From Bacteroidetes bacterium SB0662_bin_6 (GTDB taxonomy: Bacteria > Bacteroidota > Rhodothermia > Rhodothermales > VXPQ01), in the NCBI GenBank assembly GCA_009839485.1, contig VXPQ01000032.1, forward strand, positions 154,982-218,981: DNA of 64,000 nt, written 5' to 3'. The position numbers and the translations under genes are program-made. Below the pieces are notes generated by a model. That model was not told where the DNA came from, made no database searches, and was given only the letters and a program-made list of their open reading frames with translations. Every line of letters starts with the position of its first letter. The stretch's first letter is position 1. Shown here one piece after another: positions 43,445 to 53,415 of this stretch.

Positions 43445-44998
43445 CTACAAGGGAATATTCCCGTGCTTTTTCCGGGGATTACGGGCCACCTTGTTCCGTA
43501 GCATATCGAACCCCCGGACAAGTCGAGACCGCGTTTCAGCGGGAAAAATAATGTCATCGATGTACCCTTGTCCGGCAGCGATATAGGGATTCGCGAACGT
43601 ATCCCGGTAGTGCCGGATAAAATCTTCTTCCGCCGCCGCGGGATCGTCCGCCTCGGCCAGTTGACGCTTGTAGATGATTTCAACGGCCCCCTTCGGCCCC
43701 ATTACGGCGATTTCCGCAGTAGGCCAGGCAAAGTTGAGGTCTCCCCGGATGTGTTTCGAGTTCATCACATCGTAGGCGCCCCCGTACGCCTTGCGGGTGA
43801 TGACGGTTATTTTGGGCACGGTGGCTTCACAGAATGCATAAAGAAGCTTGGCGCCATGCCGGATAATGCCCCCCCATTCCTGATCGGTTCCCGGCATAAA
43901 TCCGGGAACGTCCTCCAGGACGAGCAATGGGATATTGAAGGCATCGCAAAACCGCACGAAACGCGCACCTTTGACCGATGCGTCCATGTCCAGCACCCCT
44001 GCCAGCGCAGCGGGATTGTTCGCAACCACGCCTATAGACTGACCGCCGAGACGGGCAAACCCTACAAGGAGATTCGGCGCAAACTCGGCATGGATCTCGA
44101 AGAAATTGCGCTCGTCCACAAGCGCCCGGATCACTTCCAGCATATCGTAGGGCTTGTTCGGATGCTCCGGCACCATATCGTTGAGCGCTTCGTCCATGCG
44201 ATCCGGCGGATCGTCGGTGGGGACGAAAGGAGGAGCATCCTCGCAATTCTGCGGGATAAAACCAAACAGATCGCGTATCCGGTGCAGGCACTCCACCTCG
44301 TTCTCGCAGGCCATGTGGGCGACCCCGCTCTTTTCGGTATGGGTGCGGGCACCTCCCAATTCCTCGGCAGTCACTTCTTCCTGGGTTACCGTCTTTACCA
44401 CATTGGGGCCGGTCACGAACATATAACTCGTGTTCTTCGCCATAAAGACAAAGTCCGTAATGGCCGGACTGTACACCGCACCGCCTGCGCATGGACCAAG
44501 CACTGCGGATAGCTGCGGCACTACGCCGGAAGCCATGGTATTCAGAAGAAAAATCTCCGCATAGCCGCCGAGCGAATCGACACCTTCCTGTATGCGGGCG
44601 CCCCCGGAATCATTCAACCCGATGACAGGCGCCCCATTCTCCAGCGCCAGGTTTATAAGACGGGTGATCTTGCGGGCATGGGCAAGCCCGAGCGACCCCC
44701 CGAATACGGTGAAATCCTGACTATAGACATAGACAAGACGACCGTCGATCGTGCCAAAACCCGTAACCACGCCGTCGCCGTACGGGCGGTGCTCGTCAAG
44801 CCCGAAATCCTGCACCTGATGCCGTACGAACACACCTGTTTCCTGAAAAGACCCGTCGTCCAGAAGAATATCGAGCCGCTCCCGGGCGGTCAATTTCCCC
44901 CGTTCGTGTTGCTGTGCAATACGCGCCGCTCCCCCACCAAGACGAGCCTCTTCGCGGCGTCTCTCGAGATCGGCACGCCTCTTTTCGCGATCGTCCAT
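43445..44998 (-). CDS. Acyl-CoA carboxylase carboxyltransferase (beta) subunit, propionyl-CoA type
   Basis: This 517-residue biotin-dependent carboxyltransferase moves CO2 from carboxybiotin to propionyl- or acetyl-CoA. The two crotonase-like halves are present. The oxyanion loops are [19 protein letters not shown] in the first half and the GAYDVMNSK region in the second. [24 protein letters not shown] is the hallmark acyl-CoA site. The end ...[16 protein letters not shown] is typical of PccB. The Asp/Ile pair that separates propionyl from acetyl substrates cannot be judged by eye. The biotin carboxylase partner is not in the window. It follows the 471-residue unknown by ten bases. Confidence 0.92.
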   Translation of the reverse strand: MDDREKRRADLERRREEARLGGGAARIAQQHERGKLTARERLDILLDDGSFQETGVFVRHQVQDFGLDEHRPYGDGVVTGFGTIDGRLVYVYSQDFTVFGGSLGLAHARKITRLINLALENGAPVIGLNDSGGARIQEGVDSLGGYAEIFLLNTMASGVVPQLSAVLGPCAGGAVYSPAITDFVFMAKNTSYMFVTGPNVVKTVTQEEVTAEELGGARTHTEKSGVAHMACENEVECLHRIRDLFGFIPQNCEDAPPFVPTDDPPDRMDEALNDMVPEHPNKPYDMLEVIRALVDERNFFEIHAEFAPNLLVGFARLGGQSIGVVANNPAALAGVLDMDASVKGARFVRFCDAFNIPLLVLEDVPGFMPGTDQEWGGIIRHGAKLLYAFCEATVPKITVITRKAYGGAYDVMNSKHIRGDLNFAWPTAEIAVMGPKGAVEIIYKRQLAEADDPAAAEEDFIRHYRDTFANPYIAAGQGYIDDIIFPAETRSRLVRGFDMLRNKVARNPRKKHGNIPL

Positions 44999-45008
44999 GA
45001 ATAACGGA

Positions 45009-46418
45009 TCAGGTGCAGTATCGGGCCTCTACGGCCTCGGTGAAAGTCACGGCGGGAGGGCTGTAGATGTTCACCTGATGCTTCAGGAACACCTCGTTGG
45101 CGATGGTCTGCGAAGCCTCCGACCAGTCCCTTGCGTCTTCCAGGCGCTCCAGAACGGCTTCATACGCCTGCTCCTTGCCCTGAAAAAGACACTGGACAAA
45201 AAGATCGCGGTTCCGCGCGCCGCGTTCCCCGAGTACGGTATGTTCAAGACGGGTCAGTCCCGTAGGGGCTTCGCCGGCGTCTGCAGAGGTATCAGAAACA
45301 ACGGATTCATTTTTCGGAAGCACGGAATGGCTCCGTTCGAGCGTAAAAATCCGGACAGAAGGTTCCGGCTGCGTAGCCGTTTCGATTTCCGCAGGTGCGC
45401 CGTTCTCCGCGGGTGTTCGCTCCGTGGCCACGGCGTTTTCGAGCACTTCTTCGGCAGCCGCCGGCGGAGAACCCGCGCGGAATTGTTTCCAGCGCGGCTC
45501 GGCCGAAGTATCCACGCTGTCGACAGGCGAAGAGGATGCGGGAGACTCAGCAGGTGGCGAAACATCGTCACCTGCCTGCGCGAACCGTTTCCACAAGGGT
45601 TGCGCTTCCTGGCGGCGCTCCGCCGGTCTTGCGGGCGCGTTTGCGGCCTTCCTGACGGACTTGCCGCTTTCTGCTGCATCGGGCGCAAACAATACCTCCA
45701 ACTTGTCGAAAGGAATGCTTTCCTCCGAACCGAATTGCTGTTCGAGGCGGTGCAAAACCTTTTCCGCTCCCTTTTCCTGTAAAAACGCTTGGACAAACTC
45801 CGTGGGGACCTCACGATATCCGGCAGTAGCAAGCACGCTGACAAGCGGATCGAATAATCGGAGCCAGTCCTCCGGGGAACTGTCCGAGGCAAGTTGTTGA
45901 TCGGCCTGACACAGGAACTCTTCGAACCGATCTCGTCCAACCGGCTCGTCACCCTGTTCATCCAGCCAGGTTTCGAGCGCTTCCCGGTACGGAATCTTCG
46001 CAGGATACAACCCCATGCGATCACGCATCGTGCCTGCACGCACCGGAGTGCCCAACGGATCAAACACCGAATCGATCAGCGAAGCCGTGGGCTGGATAAC
46101 CAGATAGAGCGTCTGTTGGCACGCATTCTTCAGGAAGTCGGCCCATACGAAAGCAGGAAAAGCCGGATGGCGCTTCATGACCTCCATAAAACGGGTGTGT
46201 GCCTCTTGCACCTCTGCTGCCTGCAGATCCACCCAGGAATTTTGCAGATTGCGCTCCGGGAGGGTATCCCGGAGTTTCATATTTAGTACCTGTTCGAGAT
46301 AATCAGCGAGCGCCTCCGGCATCGGATCGCGTCGGATGTCCGAACGTCCGTATGTGCGATCCGCGGGAAATGCATCGATCAGGCGATCGAACAGGGCTTG
46401 AGCGATCGTAGTAATCAT
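45009..46418 (-). CDS. Protein of unknown function, two domains joined by a long disordered linker
   Basis: This 469-residue protein has no signal peptide or membrane helix. The N-terminal part (about 1-250) looks globular and mostly helical ([61 protein letters not shown]). The middle (about 255-385) is rich in Pro, Ala, Ser and Glu and repeats a PLWKRFAQ / PRWKQFRA motif. The C-terminal 75 residues are helical ([42 protein letters not shown]). I do not recognise a family. The start ATG 46418 is uncertain by five codons. It may share a transcript with the carboxylase gene downstream. Confidence 0.8.
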   Translation of the reverse strand: MITTIAQALFDRLIDAFPADRTYGRSDIRRDPMPEALADYLEQVLNMKLRDTLPERNLQNSWVDLQAAEVQEAHTRFMEVMKRHPAFPAFVWADFLKNACQQTLYLVIQPTASLIDSVFDPLGTPVRAGTMRDRMGLYPAKIPYREALETWLDEQGDEPVGRDRFEEFLCQADQQLASDSSPEDWLRLFDPLVSVLATAGYREVPTEFVQAFLQEKGAEKVLHRLEQQFGSEESIPFDKLEVLFAPDAAESGKSVRKAANAPARPAERRQEAQPLWKRFAQAGDDVSPPAESPASSSPVDSVDTSAEPRWKQFRAGSPPAAAEEVLENAVATERTPAENGAPAEIETATQPEPSVRIFTLERSHSVLPKNESVVSDTSADAGEAPTGLTRLEHTVLGERGARNRDLFVQCLFQGKEQAYEAVLERLEDARDWSEASQTIANEVFLKHQVNIYSPPAVTFTEAVEARYCT

Positions 46419-46717
46419 GGTATGCCGTTGCAACGAATGAAATTAACGACGCGGCAAGCGGCGGTTCGATGGGTGGAGGGGCAGAAAGGCGACCGCGCGC
46501 TATGTTCAGGACATCCTGGTTCGGGAACCTGTGGATGCCTCGACACCGGATATGGCCGGGTTGTCATGACCAAAATCCGGACACAAAAAACCCGTTGCCG
46601 TTTTCCACGGAGCGCCCTGCATGCAGGTTCCCGTCTTCCGGAACATTGCATTCGACCAAGCCACCGCGTATTTATTCATCGTCGGGATACGGCGGATACG
46701 TAAAAAACCCCTCGATT
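46419..46717. other. 299-bp divergent intergenic region
   Basis: This separates the unknown gene (minus) from the aminotransferase gene (plus). I see no clear promoter hexamers, RNA gene or terminator. The frame of the aminotransferase is open through it but its translation is Arg/Cys/Trp-rich and unlike the family. Confidence 0.4.
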
Positions 46718-47920
46718 ATGTCATTGCTGCAGGAACGATTCGAACGATTCATGGCGTGGACAAGCGATACGCCGCTCGGGCTCGTCATAGACCGGGCACA
46801 GGGATCCTGGTTATACCTCTCCGATGGGCGTCGCATCGTCGATATGATCAGCGGTATTGCCGTTTCTTCGCTGGGGCACGGACATCCGGCGGTCGTCGAG
46901 GCTGTCCGGAAGCAAGCTGCCCGCCATATGCATGTCATGGTCTACGGCGAATTCGTGCAGCGCCCGCAGGTGGATCTGGCTGCATTTCTGGCCGGACGCC
47001 TACCCCCTTCTCTTCAGGTAACCTATTTCACAAACTCCGGAACAGAGGCCAATGAAGGCGCCCTGAAGCTGGCAAAAAAAGGAACGGGACGGTCAAGGAT
47101 GATCGCTTTCGAGGGGTCGTTCCACGGGGACACGCACGGTTCCCTGTCCGTGACTGGTCGAGACGTGTACCAGGATCCCTTTCGTCCGCTGTTGCCCAAT
47201 GTGGACATACTCCCCTTCAACCACGAGCGCGCCCTGCAGGCCATCGACGAACAAACGGCCTGCGTGATCACAGAGCCGATTCAGGGGGAAGGCGGCATCA
47301 ACATACCGGAGGACAACTGGATGCGGGCCCTGCGAGCGCGCTGCAACGAAACCGGCGCCCTGCTGATCTTCGACGAGGTGCAAACAGGATTCGGACGCAC
47401 CGGAACGCTTTTTGCGTTCGAGCAGTTCGGCGTCATTCCCGACATTCTGACGATTGCCAAAGCCTTCGGCGGCGGCATGCCGCTTGGGGCATTCATTTCC
47501 AGCGCGGACCGCTTTCAGGCGCTGCGGCGGGACCCCCCACTGAGTCATGTAACCACATTCGGAGGACATCCGGTATCCTGCGCCGCCGCACTGGCCGCCC
47601 TGCAGGTGATCGTCGACGAGGAACTTCCCGTTCGGGCCCGCGCCATAGAAAAACGGGTTCGTCAGCGTTTGCACCATCCGTTGATCGTCGAAGTGCGGGG
47701 ACGGGGCGCTATGCTGGGAATGCAACTTCGCGATACAGACCTGACCGCCCGGACCGTGCGTCGGTGCCTCGAAGAAGGTGTGCTGCTCGGATGGACGCTT
47801 TACTCGGACTGCCTGGTGCGCATTGCCCCTCCGCTTACGATCCCCTTCGACGTACTCGACGGAGCTTGTGATACGATTATCCGGGCGCTGGACACAGTGG
47901 AGCAGGATACGCAGGCATGA
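46718..47920 (+). CDS. Class III (ornithine/acetylornithine-type) aminotransferase
   Basis: This 400-residue PLP enzyme is of fold type I, class III. Visible marks are the N-terminal GSWLYLSDGRRIVDMISGIAV, FTNSGTEANEGALKLA (phosphate loop), FEGSFHGDTHGSLS, LIFDEVQTGFGRTGTLFAFE with the pyridine-binding Asp, and the Schiff-base Lys in TIAKAFGGGMPLGAF. The substrate could be acetylornithine, ornithine or another omega-amino acid; no arg genes are adjacent to decide. The start ATG 46718 fits the family length. The stop overlaps the next start in ATGA, so it is coupled to the NFACT protein gene. Confidence 0.9.
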   Translation: MSLLQERFERFMAWTSDTPLGLVIDRAQGSWLYLSDGRRIVDMISGIAVSSLGHGHPAVVEAVRKQAARHMHVMVYGEFVQRPQVDLAAFLAGRLPPSLQVTYFTNSGTEANEGALKLAKKGTGRSRMIAFEGSFHGDTHGSLSVTGRDVYQDPFRPLLPNVDILPFNHERALQAIDEQTACVITEPIQGEGGINIPEDNWMRALRARCNETGALLIFDEVQTGFGRTGTLFAFEQFGVIPDILTIAKAFGGGMPLGAFISSADRFQALRRDPPLSHVTTFGGHPVSCAAALAALQVIVDEELPVRARAIEKRVRQRLHHPLIVEVRGRGAMLGMQLRDTDLTARTVRRCLEEGVLLGWTLYSDCLVRIAPPLTIPFDVLDGACDTIIRALDTVEQDTQA

Positions 47921-49569
47921 TTGCGAATTACCATACGCTGCGGGCACTGATTGCGGAATGGCAAACTTCGCTGATCGGGTGTACGCTCGAAGACGCCTGG
48001 TCGCAGGAACGGGACGAACTCTCGCTGGCATTTAGCGCCCCGGGGACCACCCGAACCGTCCGTATCGGTGTCCGGCTTCCTCTTCTTTTCATCGTTTGCG
48101 CCGACGGGTACGCCCGCGCCCGCCGCAATGTCGCTACGCTGTTCGAGCCGGCCATCGGCAGAAGGATGGAAACCCTGCGGATCGCTGACCGGGATCGCAT
48201 GATCTTTCTCGGGCTCTCCGGCGGCATGACCTTTCATATTCCGTTGTTCGGCCCGCATGCCAATGTATTCCTCGTGGCGGATGACCGCATCCTGACTGCT
48301 TTTCGGAACGATGCCGCGCTCGCAGGATCCGCCCCTCCCGCACCGCGTCCGGCGCCCGACCCCGATACCTGTACGGCATTCGAAGCAAGCTGGCGCCCGA
48401 AGGGCGGCTCCATCGTCCGGACGGTTTGCCGGGCGTATCCGTTGTTCGATCGTACCCTCGGCATTGAGACGATCACCCGCGCCGGGTTGGATCCGCAGGG
48501 AACGGACGATGTGCCTCCCGGCGATCTGCAGGCGCTTTTCCGAACCGTGGAAACAGTGCGCCGGGCTCTCCTCGCCCCGGCTCCCCGCATATACCGGGAC
48601 GAAAAGGGCGCCCCGATTTTCTCGCTCATTGCCCTCGAACACGCTCGCCATCTCCAGGAAGAAACGTTCGACACGGTCAGCAAGGCCGTTCAGGAAGGAG
48701 TACGCCGATCCCTGGCGCATCATCGCTTCCGGGAACTGTTCGACCCTATGGACAAGGCGCTCGAACGTGCAGCGAAGCGATACGCCCGGCGGGTACGACA
48801 CATGAAGGAAGAATTGTCCCGGGAAAGCCGCGCCGGTCGTTACGAGACCTGGGGGCATCTGCTGACGGCCCAGGCGCACGATATCCCTCGAGGCGCCGAG
48901 GAAGCATCCCTCGAAGACCTGTTCGCGGAAGGAAAAAGGGTAACCGTGCCTCTTGACCCTGCCCTTTCGGGTATGGAAAACGCACAGGTATTTTACGACC
49001 GGGCGCGGCGCACGCGCGTTGCGCGCGAAACCGCCGAAAATCGCCTGGCGGAGACAGAAAAAGACGCACAGAAAGTCCAGGACCTGCTGGATGCGCTGCA
49101 TGCCACGGAAAGCCTGCGGGCCTTGCGCACCTTCCGCAAGGAACAGGCTGACCGGCTGGCCCGCTTCCTGCCCGATGCGGAACAGGAAAACAAACGAATA
49201 CCTTTTCGAAGATTCCGCCTGCCGGAAGGATATGAGGTCTGGGTAGGCCGCAATGCCCGTCAGAATGACGAACTGACGTTTCGTCACGCGCAAAAATACG
49301 ACCTCTGGATGCATGCCCGCGGCGTATCGGGCGTACACGCCGTGCTCCGGCTGCCCCATCGCAATGCGGCGCCCGGAAACGCTATCGTGCGGCAAGCGGC
49401 ATCCATCGCCGCCTGGTTCAGCAAGGCCCGGGGAAGCAACCTTGTGCCGGTGATGGTCACCGAACGCAAATACGTGCGCAAAGCGAAAGGAACGCCGCCC
49501 GGCGCCGTAACGGTGGAACGTGAAACCGTAGTCCTTGTGGAACCCGGCCTTCCGGACAGTGCGTCGTAA
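47917..49569 (+). CDS. NFACT family ribosome quality-control protein (RqcH/Rqc2-like)
   Basis: This 550-residue protein has the NFACT-N domain at its start, central helix-hairpin-helix and coiled-coil regions (for example RARRTRVARETAENRLAETEKDAQKVQDLL, about 365-395), and a C-terminal NFACT-R (DUF814) domain (about 430-545; YEVWVGRNARQNDELTFRHAQKYDLWMHARGVSG). Members bind stalled 50S subunits carrying peptidyl-tRNA and add alanine tails; in Gram-positives some act at the surface as fibronectin-binding proteins. Here the role in ribosome rescue is more likely, given the lack of any signal sequence. It overlaps the aminotransferase gene by four bases. Confidence 0.9.
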   Translation: MIANYHTLRALIAEWQTSLIGCTLEDAWSQERDELSLAFSAPGTTRTVRIGVRLPLLFIVCADGYARARRNVATLFEPAIGRRMETLRIADRDRMIFLGLSGGMTFHIPLFGPHANVFLVADDRILTAFRNDAALAGSAPPAPRPAPDPDTCTAFEASWRPKGGSIVRTVCRAYPLFDRTLGIETITRAGLDPQGTDDVPPGDLQALFRTVETVRRALLAPAPRIYRDEKGAPIFSLIALEHARHLQEETFDTVSKAVQEGVRRSLAHHRFRELFDPMDKALERAAKRYARRVRHMKEELSRESRAGRYETWGHLLTAQAHDIPRGAEEASLEDLFAEGKRVTVPLDPALSGMENAQVFYDRARRTRVARETAENRLAETEKDAQKVQDLLDALHATESLRALRTFRKEQADRLARFLPDAEQENKRIPFRRFRLPEGYEVWVGRNARQNDELTFRHAQKYDLWMHARGVSGVHAVLRLPHRNAAPGNAIVRQAASIAAWFSKARGSNLVPVMVTERKYVRKAKGTPPGAVTVERETVVLVEPGLPDSAS

Positions 49570-49739
49570 ACCGGACCTGTGCAGCACACCAGGGCCTGTT
49601 ACCACTATGATTTCCCGTATACTCCTGTAGTTCAACCCCCGACCGGCAAGGTATCCTCACGTTTCCTATGCCGGTCTGCAATGCGTACCTTGCACGCTCG
49701 GCACAAACATTCGTCCTAATCCAGCACACGCTCTATGTC

Positions 49740-50549
49740 ATGACCTGGTGGGAGGCAGCGCTTCTCGGTCTCATTCAGGGAATAACGGAATTTCTCCCCG
49801 TTTCTTCCTCGGGACATCTTGTGCTCGTCCAGCACTTGCTTGGTCTGGAGATCGATAACATTACCTTCGAAGTGTTCGTGCATTTCGGCACGGTCCTGAG
49901 TATTGCCACGGTATACCGCGTCCGCATCCTTGAAATAGTGCGCGGGGTATGGGAGGGGGTACATCGGCCCGGCCGCATCGGCGCACAGTACCGCAGCAAC
50001 AGGGATTTTCGATTTGCGATCTTCATCCTCCTGTCCATGATCCCCGGCGGGGTAATGTATATACTTTTCAGAGAGCCTCTGGAAGCCGCTTTTTCGGCGC
50101 CGCATCTCACCGCCGGTATGCTTCTCGTTACAGGCGCTCTGCTGCTGCTCACCCGCATTCGCCCGCACCCCGCAGGGGATATATCCGCATGGAAATCCAT
50201 CGTGACGGGAGTGGCGCAGGGGCTGGCGATGATTCCCGGTATTTCCCGTTCGGGAGCGACGATCTGCGCTGCACTGTACCAGAACGTACGACCCGCACAG
50301 GCGGTCGCCTTTTCGTTCCTTATGTCGGTGCCGGTCATTACAGGCGCAACGGGTATCGAGGCAATACGGATTGCGCAGGCCGGAGACATCACGAATCTGC
50401 TGCCGATTCTTTTGGGTACACTTGTTGCGTATGCATCCGGCGTATGGGCAATCAGGACGGTAATCCATTTCGTGAAGCAGGGAAACCTGGCCTGGTTCGC
50501 CTATTATTGCTTCCTTGTGGGCGGTTTGGGGCTGTGGTGGTGGTTGTAA
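49740..50549 (+). CDS. uppP: Undecaprenyl-diphosphate phosphatase UppP (BacA)
   Basis: UppP regenerates the undecaprenyl phosphate carrier for peptidoglycan and other wall polymers and can confer bacitracin tolerance. The 269-residue polytopic membrane protein has both active-site blocks: GLIQGITEFLPVSSSGHL (14-31) with the Glu-rich motif and Ser/His, and the PGISRSGATI motif (about 171-180) with the catalytic Arg. ATG 49740 matches the family start (MTWWEAALLGLIQGITEFLP). The Der GTPase gene follows 25 bases downstream. It complements murJ in this window, though the genes are not linked. Confidence 0.95.
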   Translation: MTWWEAALLGLIQGITEFLPVSSSGHLVLVQHLLGLEIDNITFEVFVHFGTVLSIATVYRVRILEIVRGVWEGVHRPGRIGAQYRSNRDFRFAIFILLSMIPGGVMYILFREPLEAAFSAPHLTAGMLLVTGALLLLTRIRPHPAGDISAWKSIVTGVAQGLAMIPGISRSGATICAALYQNVRPAQAVAFSFLMSVPVITGATGIEAIRIAQAGDITNLLPILLGTLVAYASGVWAIRTVIHFVKQGNLAWFAYYCFLVGGLGLWWWL

Positions 50550-50574
50550 ATGGCAGATATATGGTAAGGACCTC

Positions 50575-51894
50575 ATGAGGCTGGTAGCTGTCGTTGGCCG
50601 CCCGAATGTGGGCAAGTCAACGCTCTTCAATCGTCTGGTGGAGGCGCGGCAAACCATTGTGCATGACGAGCCCGGGGTCACGCGCGACCGGGTGTACGGC
50701 ACGGTCGAATGGGCGGGGCATACGTTCGATGCCGTGGATACAGGAGGGTTCGTGCCAGCTACCGCCGAGGTGTTTGCAGAAGCCATCCGCGAGCAAGTGC
50801 ATATCGCTATTGACGAGGCCGATGCCATTCTTTTCGTCGTAGACGTTATGACCGGTATCACGGATCTCGACGAGGAACTGAGCGCAGTGCTCCGCCGGAC
50901 CGACAAGCCTGTTCTGGTAGTCGCCAACAAGGCGGACAATGACCAGCGGCGCTGGCAAGCCGGCGTATTCTATGGACTCGGACTGGGCGAGGTGTATCCT
51001 GTGAGCGCTATCAACGGGACCGGCACCGGGGAAATGCTCGACGACCTGACCGCCGAGCTGCCGGATGCCCCGGAGACCCTGCCCGAGGATACCCGTATTC
51101 GTGTGGCGCTGGTCGGTAAACCGAATGCCGGTAAATCTTCGCTGGCGAACGCCATTCTCGGATTTCCACGATCTATCGTCACGGAAATCCCCGGCACGAC
51201 CCGGGACGCCATTCACTCGGTGATCGAATTCGAGGACCGGGAAATCGTGCTGGTCGACACGGCCGGTCTGCGCAAGCGGGCAAGAGTGGCCGGAAACATA
51301 GAATTTTACGCCACGCTGCGGACCCGTCGAGCCCTGGCGGCGTGCGATGTCGCTGTGCTTCTGGTGGATGCCGCCGATGGCCTTCAGATGCAGGATATCC
51401 GCATTCTGAAGCAGGCGGAAGAACTCAGAAAAGGGCTCGTTATCGCCGTAAACAAATGGGACCTGGTCGAGAAAGAAACCAACACGGCCCGGGACTGGCG
51501 CCGTGGAATTCGCAAGCGGCTCCCGATGCTGGACTATGTGCCCATATTGTTCATTTCCGCGCTCACCCGCCAACGGGTGCATACCGTACTCAACTCAGCC
51601 ATTGCAATTTATGAGCGGCTGCGTCTGCGCATTCCGACCCATGAAGTAAACGAAGTGATGCAAAAAGCTATCAGCAGGCATCATCCTCCCACATGGCGTA
51701 ACCAGTTCGTGCGGATAAAGTATGCGTCGCAGGTGGCATCGAATCCTCCCGTATTCGCCTTTTTTTGCAATTATCCGAAAGGCGTACACGAGTCATACCG
51801 GCGATATCTCGGAAACGAACTCCGCAAGGCATTCGATTTCGACGGGGTCCCGCTTACCCTGGTGTTTCGCGCCAAGTCGCGGGAGCGCGCGTAG
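50575..51894 (+). CDS. der: Ribosome-associated GTPase Der (EngA)
   Basis: Der has two tandem G domains and helps assemble the 50S subunit. The 439-residue protein shows GRPNVGKST, then DTGG and NKAD in domain 1, and GKPNAGKSS, then DTAGLRKR and NKWD in domain 2. The C-terminal KH-like domain ends GVPLTLVFRAKSRE, as usual. ATG 50575 begins the conserved MxxVAVVGRPNVGKST. It shares a short intergenic distance with uppP and is followed by 186 bases before nuoI. Confidence 0.97.
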   Translation: MRLVAVVGRPNVGKSTLFNRLVEARQTIVHDEPGVTRDRVYGTVEWAGHTFDAVDTGGFVPATAEVFAEAIREQVHIAIDEADAILFVVDVMTGITDLDEELSAVLRRTDKPVLVVANKADNDQRRWQAGVFYGLGLGEVYPVSAINGTGTGEMLDDLTAELPDAPETLPEDTRIRVALVGKPNAGKSSLANAILGFPRSIVTEIPGTTRDAIHSVIEFEDREIVLVDTAGLRKRARVAGNIEFYATLRTRRALAACDVAVLLVDAADGLQMQDIRILKQAEELRKGLVIAVNKWDLVEKETNTARDWRRGIRKRLPMLDYVPILFISALTRQRVHTVLNSAIAIYERLRLRIPTHEVNEVMQKAISRHHPPTWRNQFVRIKYASQVASNPPVFAFFCNYPKGVHESYRRYLGNELRKAFDFDGVPLTLVFRAKSRERA

Positions 51895-52040
51895 ATCTGC
51901 TTCCGGCAGCACCCCCCGAAACCACGTGGCACGAGGCGCTTCCCGCATGCTGAAGCCTTTTCTGCAAGAGCGCGTCGTATTTCCGCGATCTTCTCCGGCG
52001 AATCCTCGCGATATCCGTCGTCAGGGCGTATCTTGCGTAG

Positions 52041-52048
52041 TATCTTTG
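52041..52048 (+). promoter_or_regulatory. Bacteroidota-type -7 element before nuoI
   Basis: TATCTTTG (followed by CG) matches the TAnnTTTG element used by the primary sigma factor of Bacteroidota. It lies 32 bases before the nuoI ATG at 52081. I do not see a convincing TTTG -33 element at the usual distance, so this is tentative. Confidence 0.45.
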
Positions 52049-52080
52049 CGTTGATATTTTTCGCTTCCTCCGAGTCCGCC

Positions 52081-52731
52081 ATGCCCGGCAAACCGCTACC
52101 TGTGAAAAAGAAGAATGAGCGCACGCTCAATTTCTGGGAGCGTCTGTATCTCCCGGAAGTGTTCAAGGGCCTTGGGTACAGCTTTCGCAAAATGCAGCAG
52201 CCAAGCTATACCCTCCAGTACCCGGAAGAGCAATGGTATCCCCCCGACAGTTATCGGGGCCGTCCGGTGCTGGTCGAGGAAGAGGGCCGTCCCCGTTGCG
52301 TTTCCTGCAACCTGTGCGCACGAGCTTGTCCCCCGATGGCTATTGCCATGCAATCGCGCGAAATGGAGGGGGCCAAGGAGCGGGAACCGGAGTGGTTCGA
52401 GATCAACATGCTCCGGTGCATCTACTGCGGGTACTGCGAGGAAGTCTGCCCGGAAGAAGCCATCGTCATGTCGAAAGAATACGATCTGACCTTCCAGAGT
52501 CGGGAGGAAGCCGTATTTGGTCTGGAACGACTGCTTATGCCGGCAGAACGTCTCAAGGACCGGTTCGATTGGCTCGAGGCCTACAAGGACCGGCAGTTCG
52601 GAGAACAATGGGATTTCCGGCGGGAAAACAACGTGCACAGTCTCAGGGACCGTGCTTTTCTTGCATCGCTGGCGCAGGAAATCCACGCTGATACAGAGGC
52701 TCCGACCGAGCCGTTGCCCGATACGGAATGA
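52081..52731 (+). CDS. nuoI: NADH-quinone oxidoreductase subunit I (NuoI-like), solitary
   Basis: NuoI carries the two [4Fe-4S] clusters N6a and N6b of complex I. This 216-residue protein has both binding motifs: [12 protein letters not shown] and [12 protein letters not shown], with the typical [17 protein letters not shown] amphipathic start. The family's usual size is about 150-220. No other nuo gene lies nearby, so it is separated from the rest of complex I, or serves a related ferredoxin-linked reductase. Its stop overlaps the DinB-like gene start in ATGA. A Bacteroidota-type -7 element precedes it. Confidence 0.9.
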   Translation: MPGKPLPVKKKNERTLNFWERLYLPEVFKGLGYSFRKMQQPSYTLQYPEEQWYPPDSYRGRPVLVEEEGRPRCVSCNLCARACPPMAIAMQSREMEGAKEREPEWFEINMLRCIYCGYCEEVCPEEAIVMSKEYDLTFQSREEAVFGLERLLMPAERLKDRFDWLEAYKDRQFGEQWDFRRENNVHSLRDRAFLASLAQEIHADTEAPTEPLPDTE

Positions 52732-53264
52732 CCAACGCCTCCGACGTTCCCCGAACCGCCGGGGTACGCCAGGCATTGCTGGATCAACTGGCGTATCTGA
52801 TCGACGAAACCGCCGTGTTGCGGGAGCATGTCGGACGCATTCCGGAAAGCGTTCTGAAAGGGCGGCCGATAGAAAGCGAGCTCTCCTTCCTGGAAATGTA
52901 TGTGTCGCTGTACCTTTTTGACCAAAAGGTATATTCTCCGGCGGTTGCCCGTCTCGCGGAAGGGAAGGATGTTTCCCTCGATGTCCCCGGGGAAAGAGAG
53001 ATGCTTGACGACGCAGCGCCGGAACACACGGAAATAGAGGCCGTGCTCGATCATATCAGCACGGCCCGTACAGGGTTGGCGACCTTATTTTCCGGGCTCG
53101 ATGTACATGCGTGGCGGACCCCGGTGACAATCAATGGCGCCGTCACGGACGTGTTTGGTCTGGCCCATCATGTCATCCGACACGATGTCGATCTTCTGCG
53201 CAGGGCAGCGACCCGGCTTCACGAAAGCAGACTCACTTCGCGCAGGGAGGACATTCCAAAATAA
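52728..53264 (+). CDS. DinB-like superfamily protein
   Basis: This 178-residue protein looks like a four-helix-bundle DinB/YfiT-type protein. The C-terminal helix has the metal-ligand-like pattern [16 protein letters not shown], with His147, His148 and His152. The bundle helices are [46 protein letters not shown] and [22 protein letters not shown]. DinB proteins often act in thiol or metal chemistry but many are uncharacterised. The four-base overlap with nuoI suggests coupled translation. Family assignment is by pattern only. Confidence 0.6.
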   Translation: MTNASDVPRTAGVRQALLDQLAYLIDETAVLREHVGRIPESVLKGRPIESELSFLEMYVSLYLFDQKVYSPAVARLAEGKDVSLDVPGEREMLDDAAPEHTEIEAVLDHISTARTGLATLFSGLDVHAWRTPVTINGAVTDVFGLAHHVIRHDVDLLRRAATRLHESRLTSRREDIPK

Positions 53265-53273
53265 TACGGCGCA

Positions 53274-53297
53274 GCGCGGGTTCTAAAAAACCTGCGC
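53274..53297 (+). other. Hairpin after the DinB-like gene
   Basis: GCGCGGGTT (53274-53282) pairs with AACCTGCGC (53289-53297), nine pairs including one G-U, with a CTAAAA loop. It begins ten bases after the stop codon. No T-run follows, so it could stabilise the 3' end rather than act as a strong intrinsic terminator. Confidence 0.4.
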
Positions 53298-53415
53298 TCG
53301 GTGTAACGATTACGGAAAAACTCCGTTTAATGGATATAAAGGTCCGGAGCAAAAACGAGAATCCGTACCTTACCAGCCCTTTGCGTCGAGAAATACTTGC
53401 ATAGCTCCCGGGAAC

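Noticed and set aside
46469-46717. 83-residue N-terminal extension of the class III aminotransferase
   Set aside because: The extension is Arg/Trp/Cys-rich, unlike the family, and the ATG at 46718 gives the normal length.
47800-49635. A 600-codon open frame on the minus strand opposite the NFACT gene
   Set aside because: The plus-strand gene has two clear NFACT domains. The opposite frame is Arg/Gly/His-rich without any recognisable motif.
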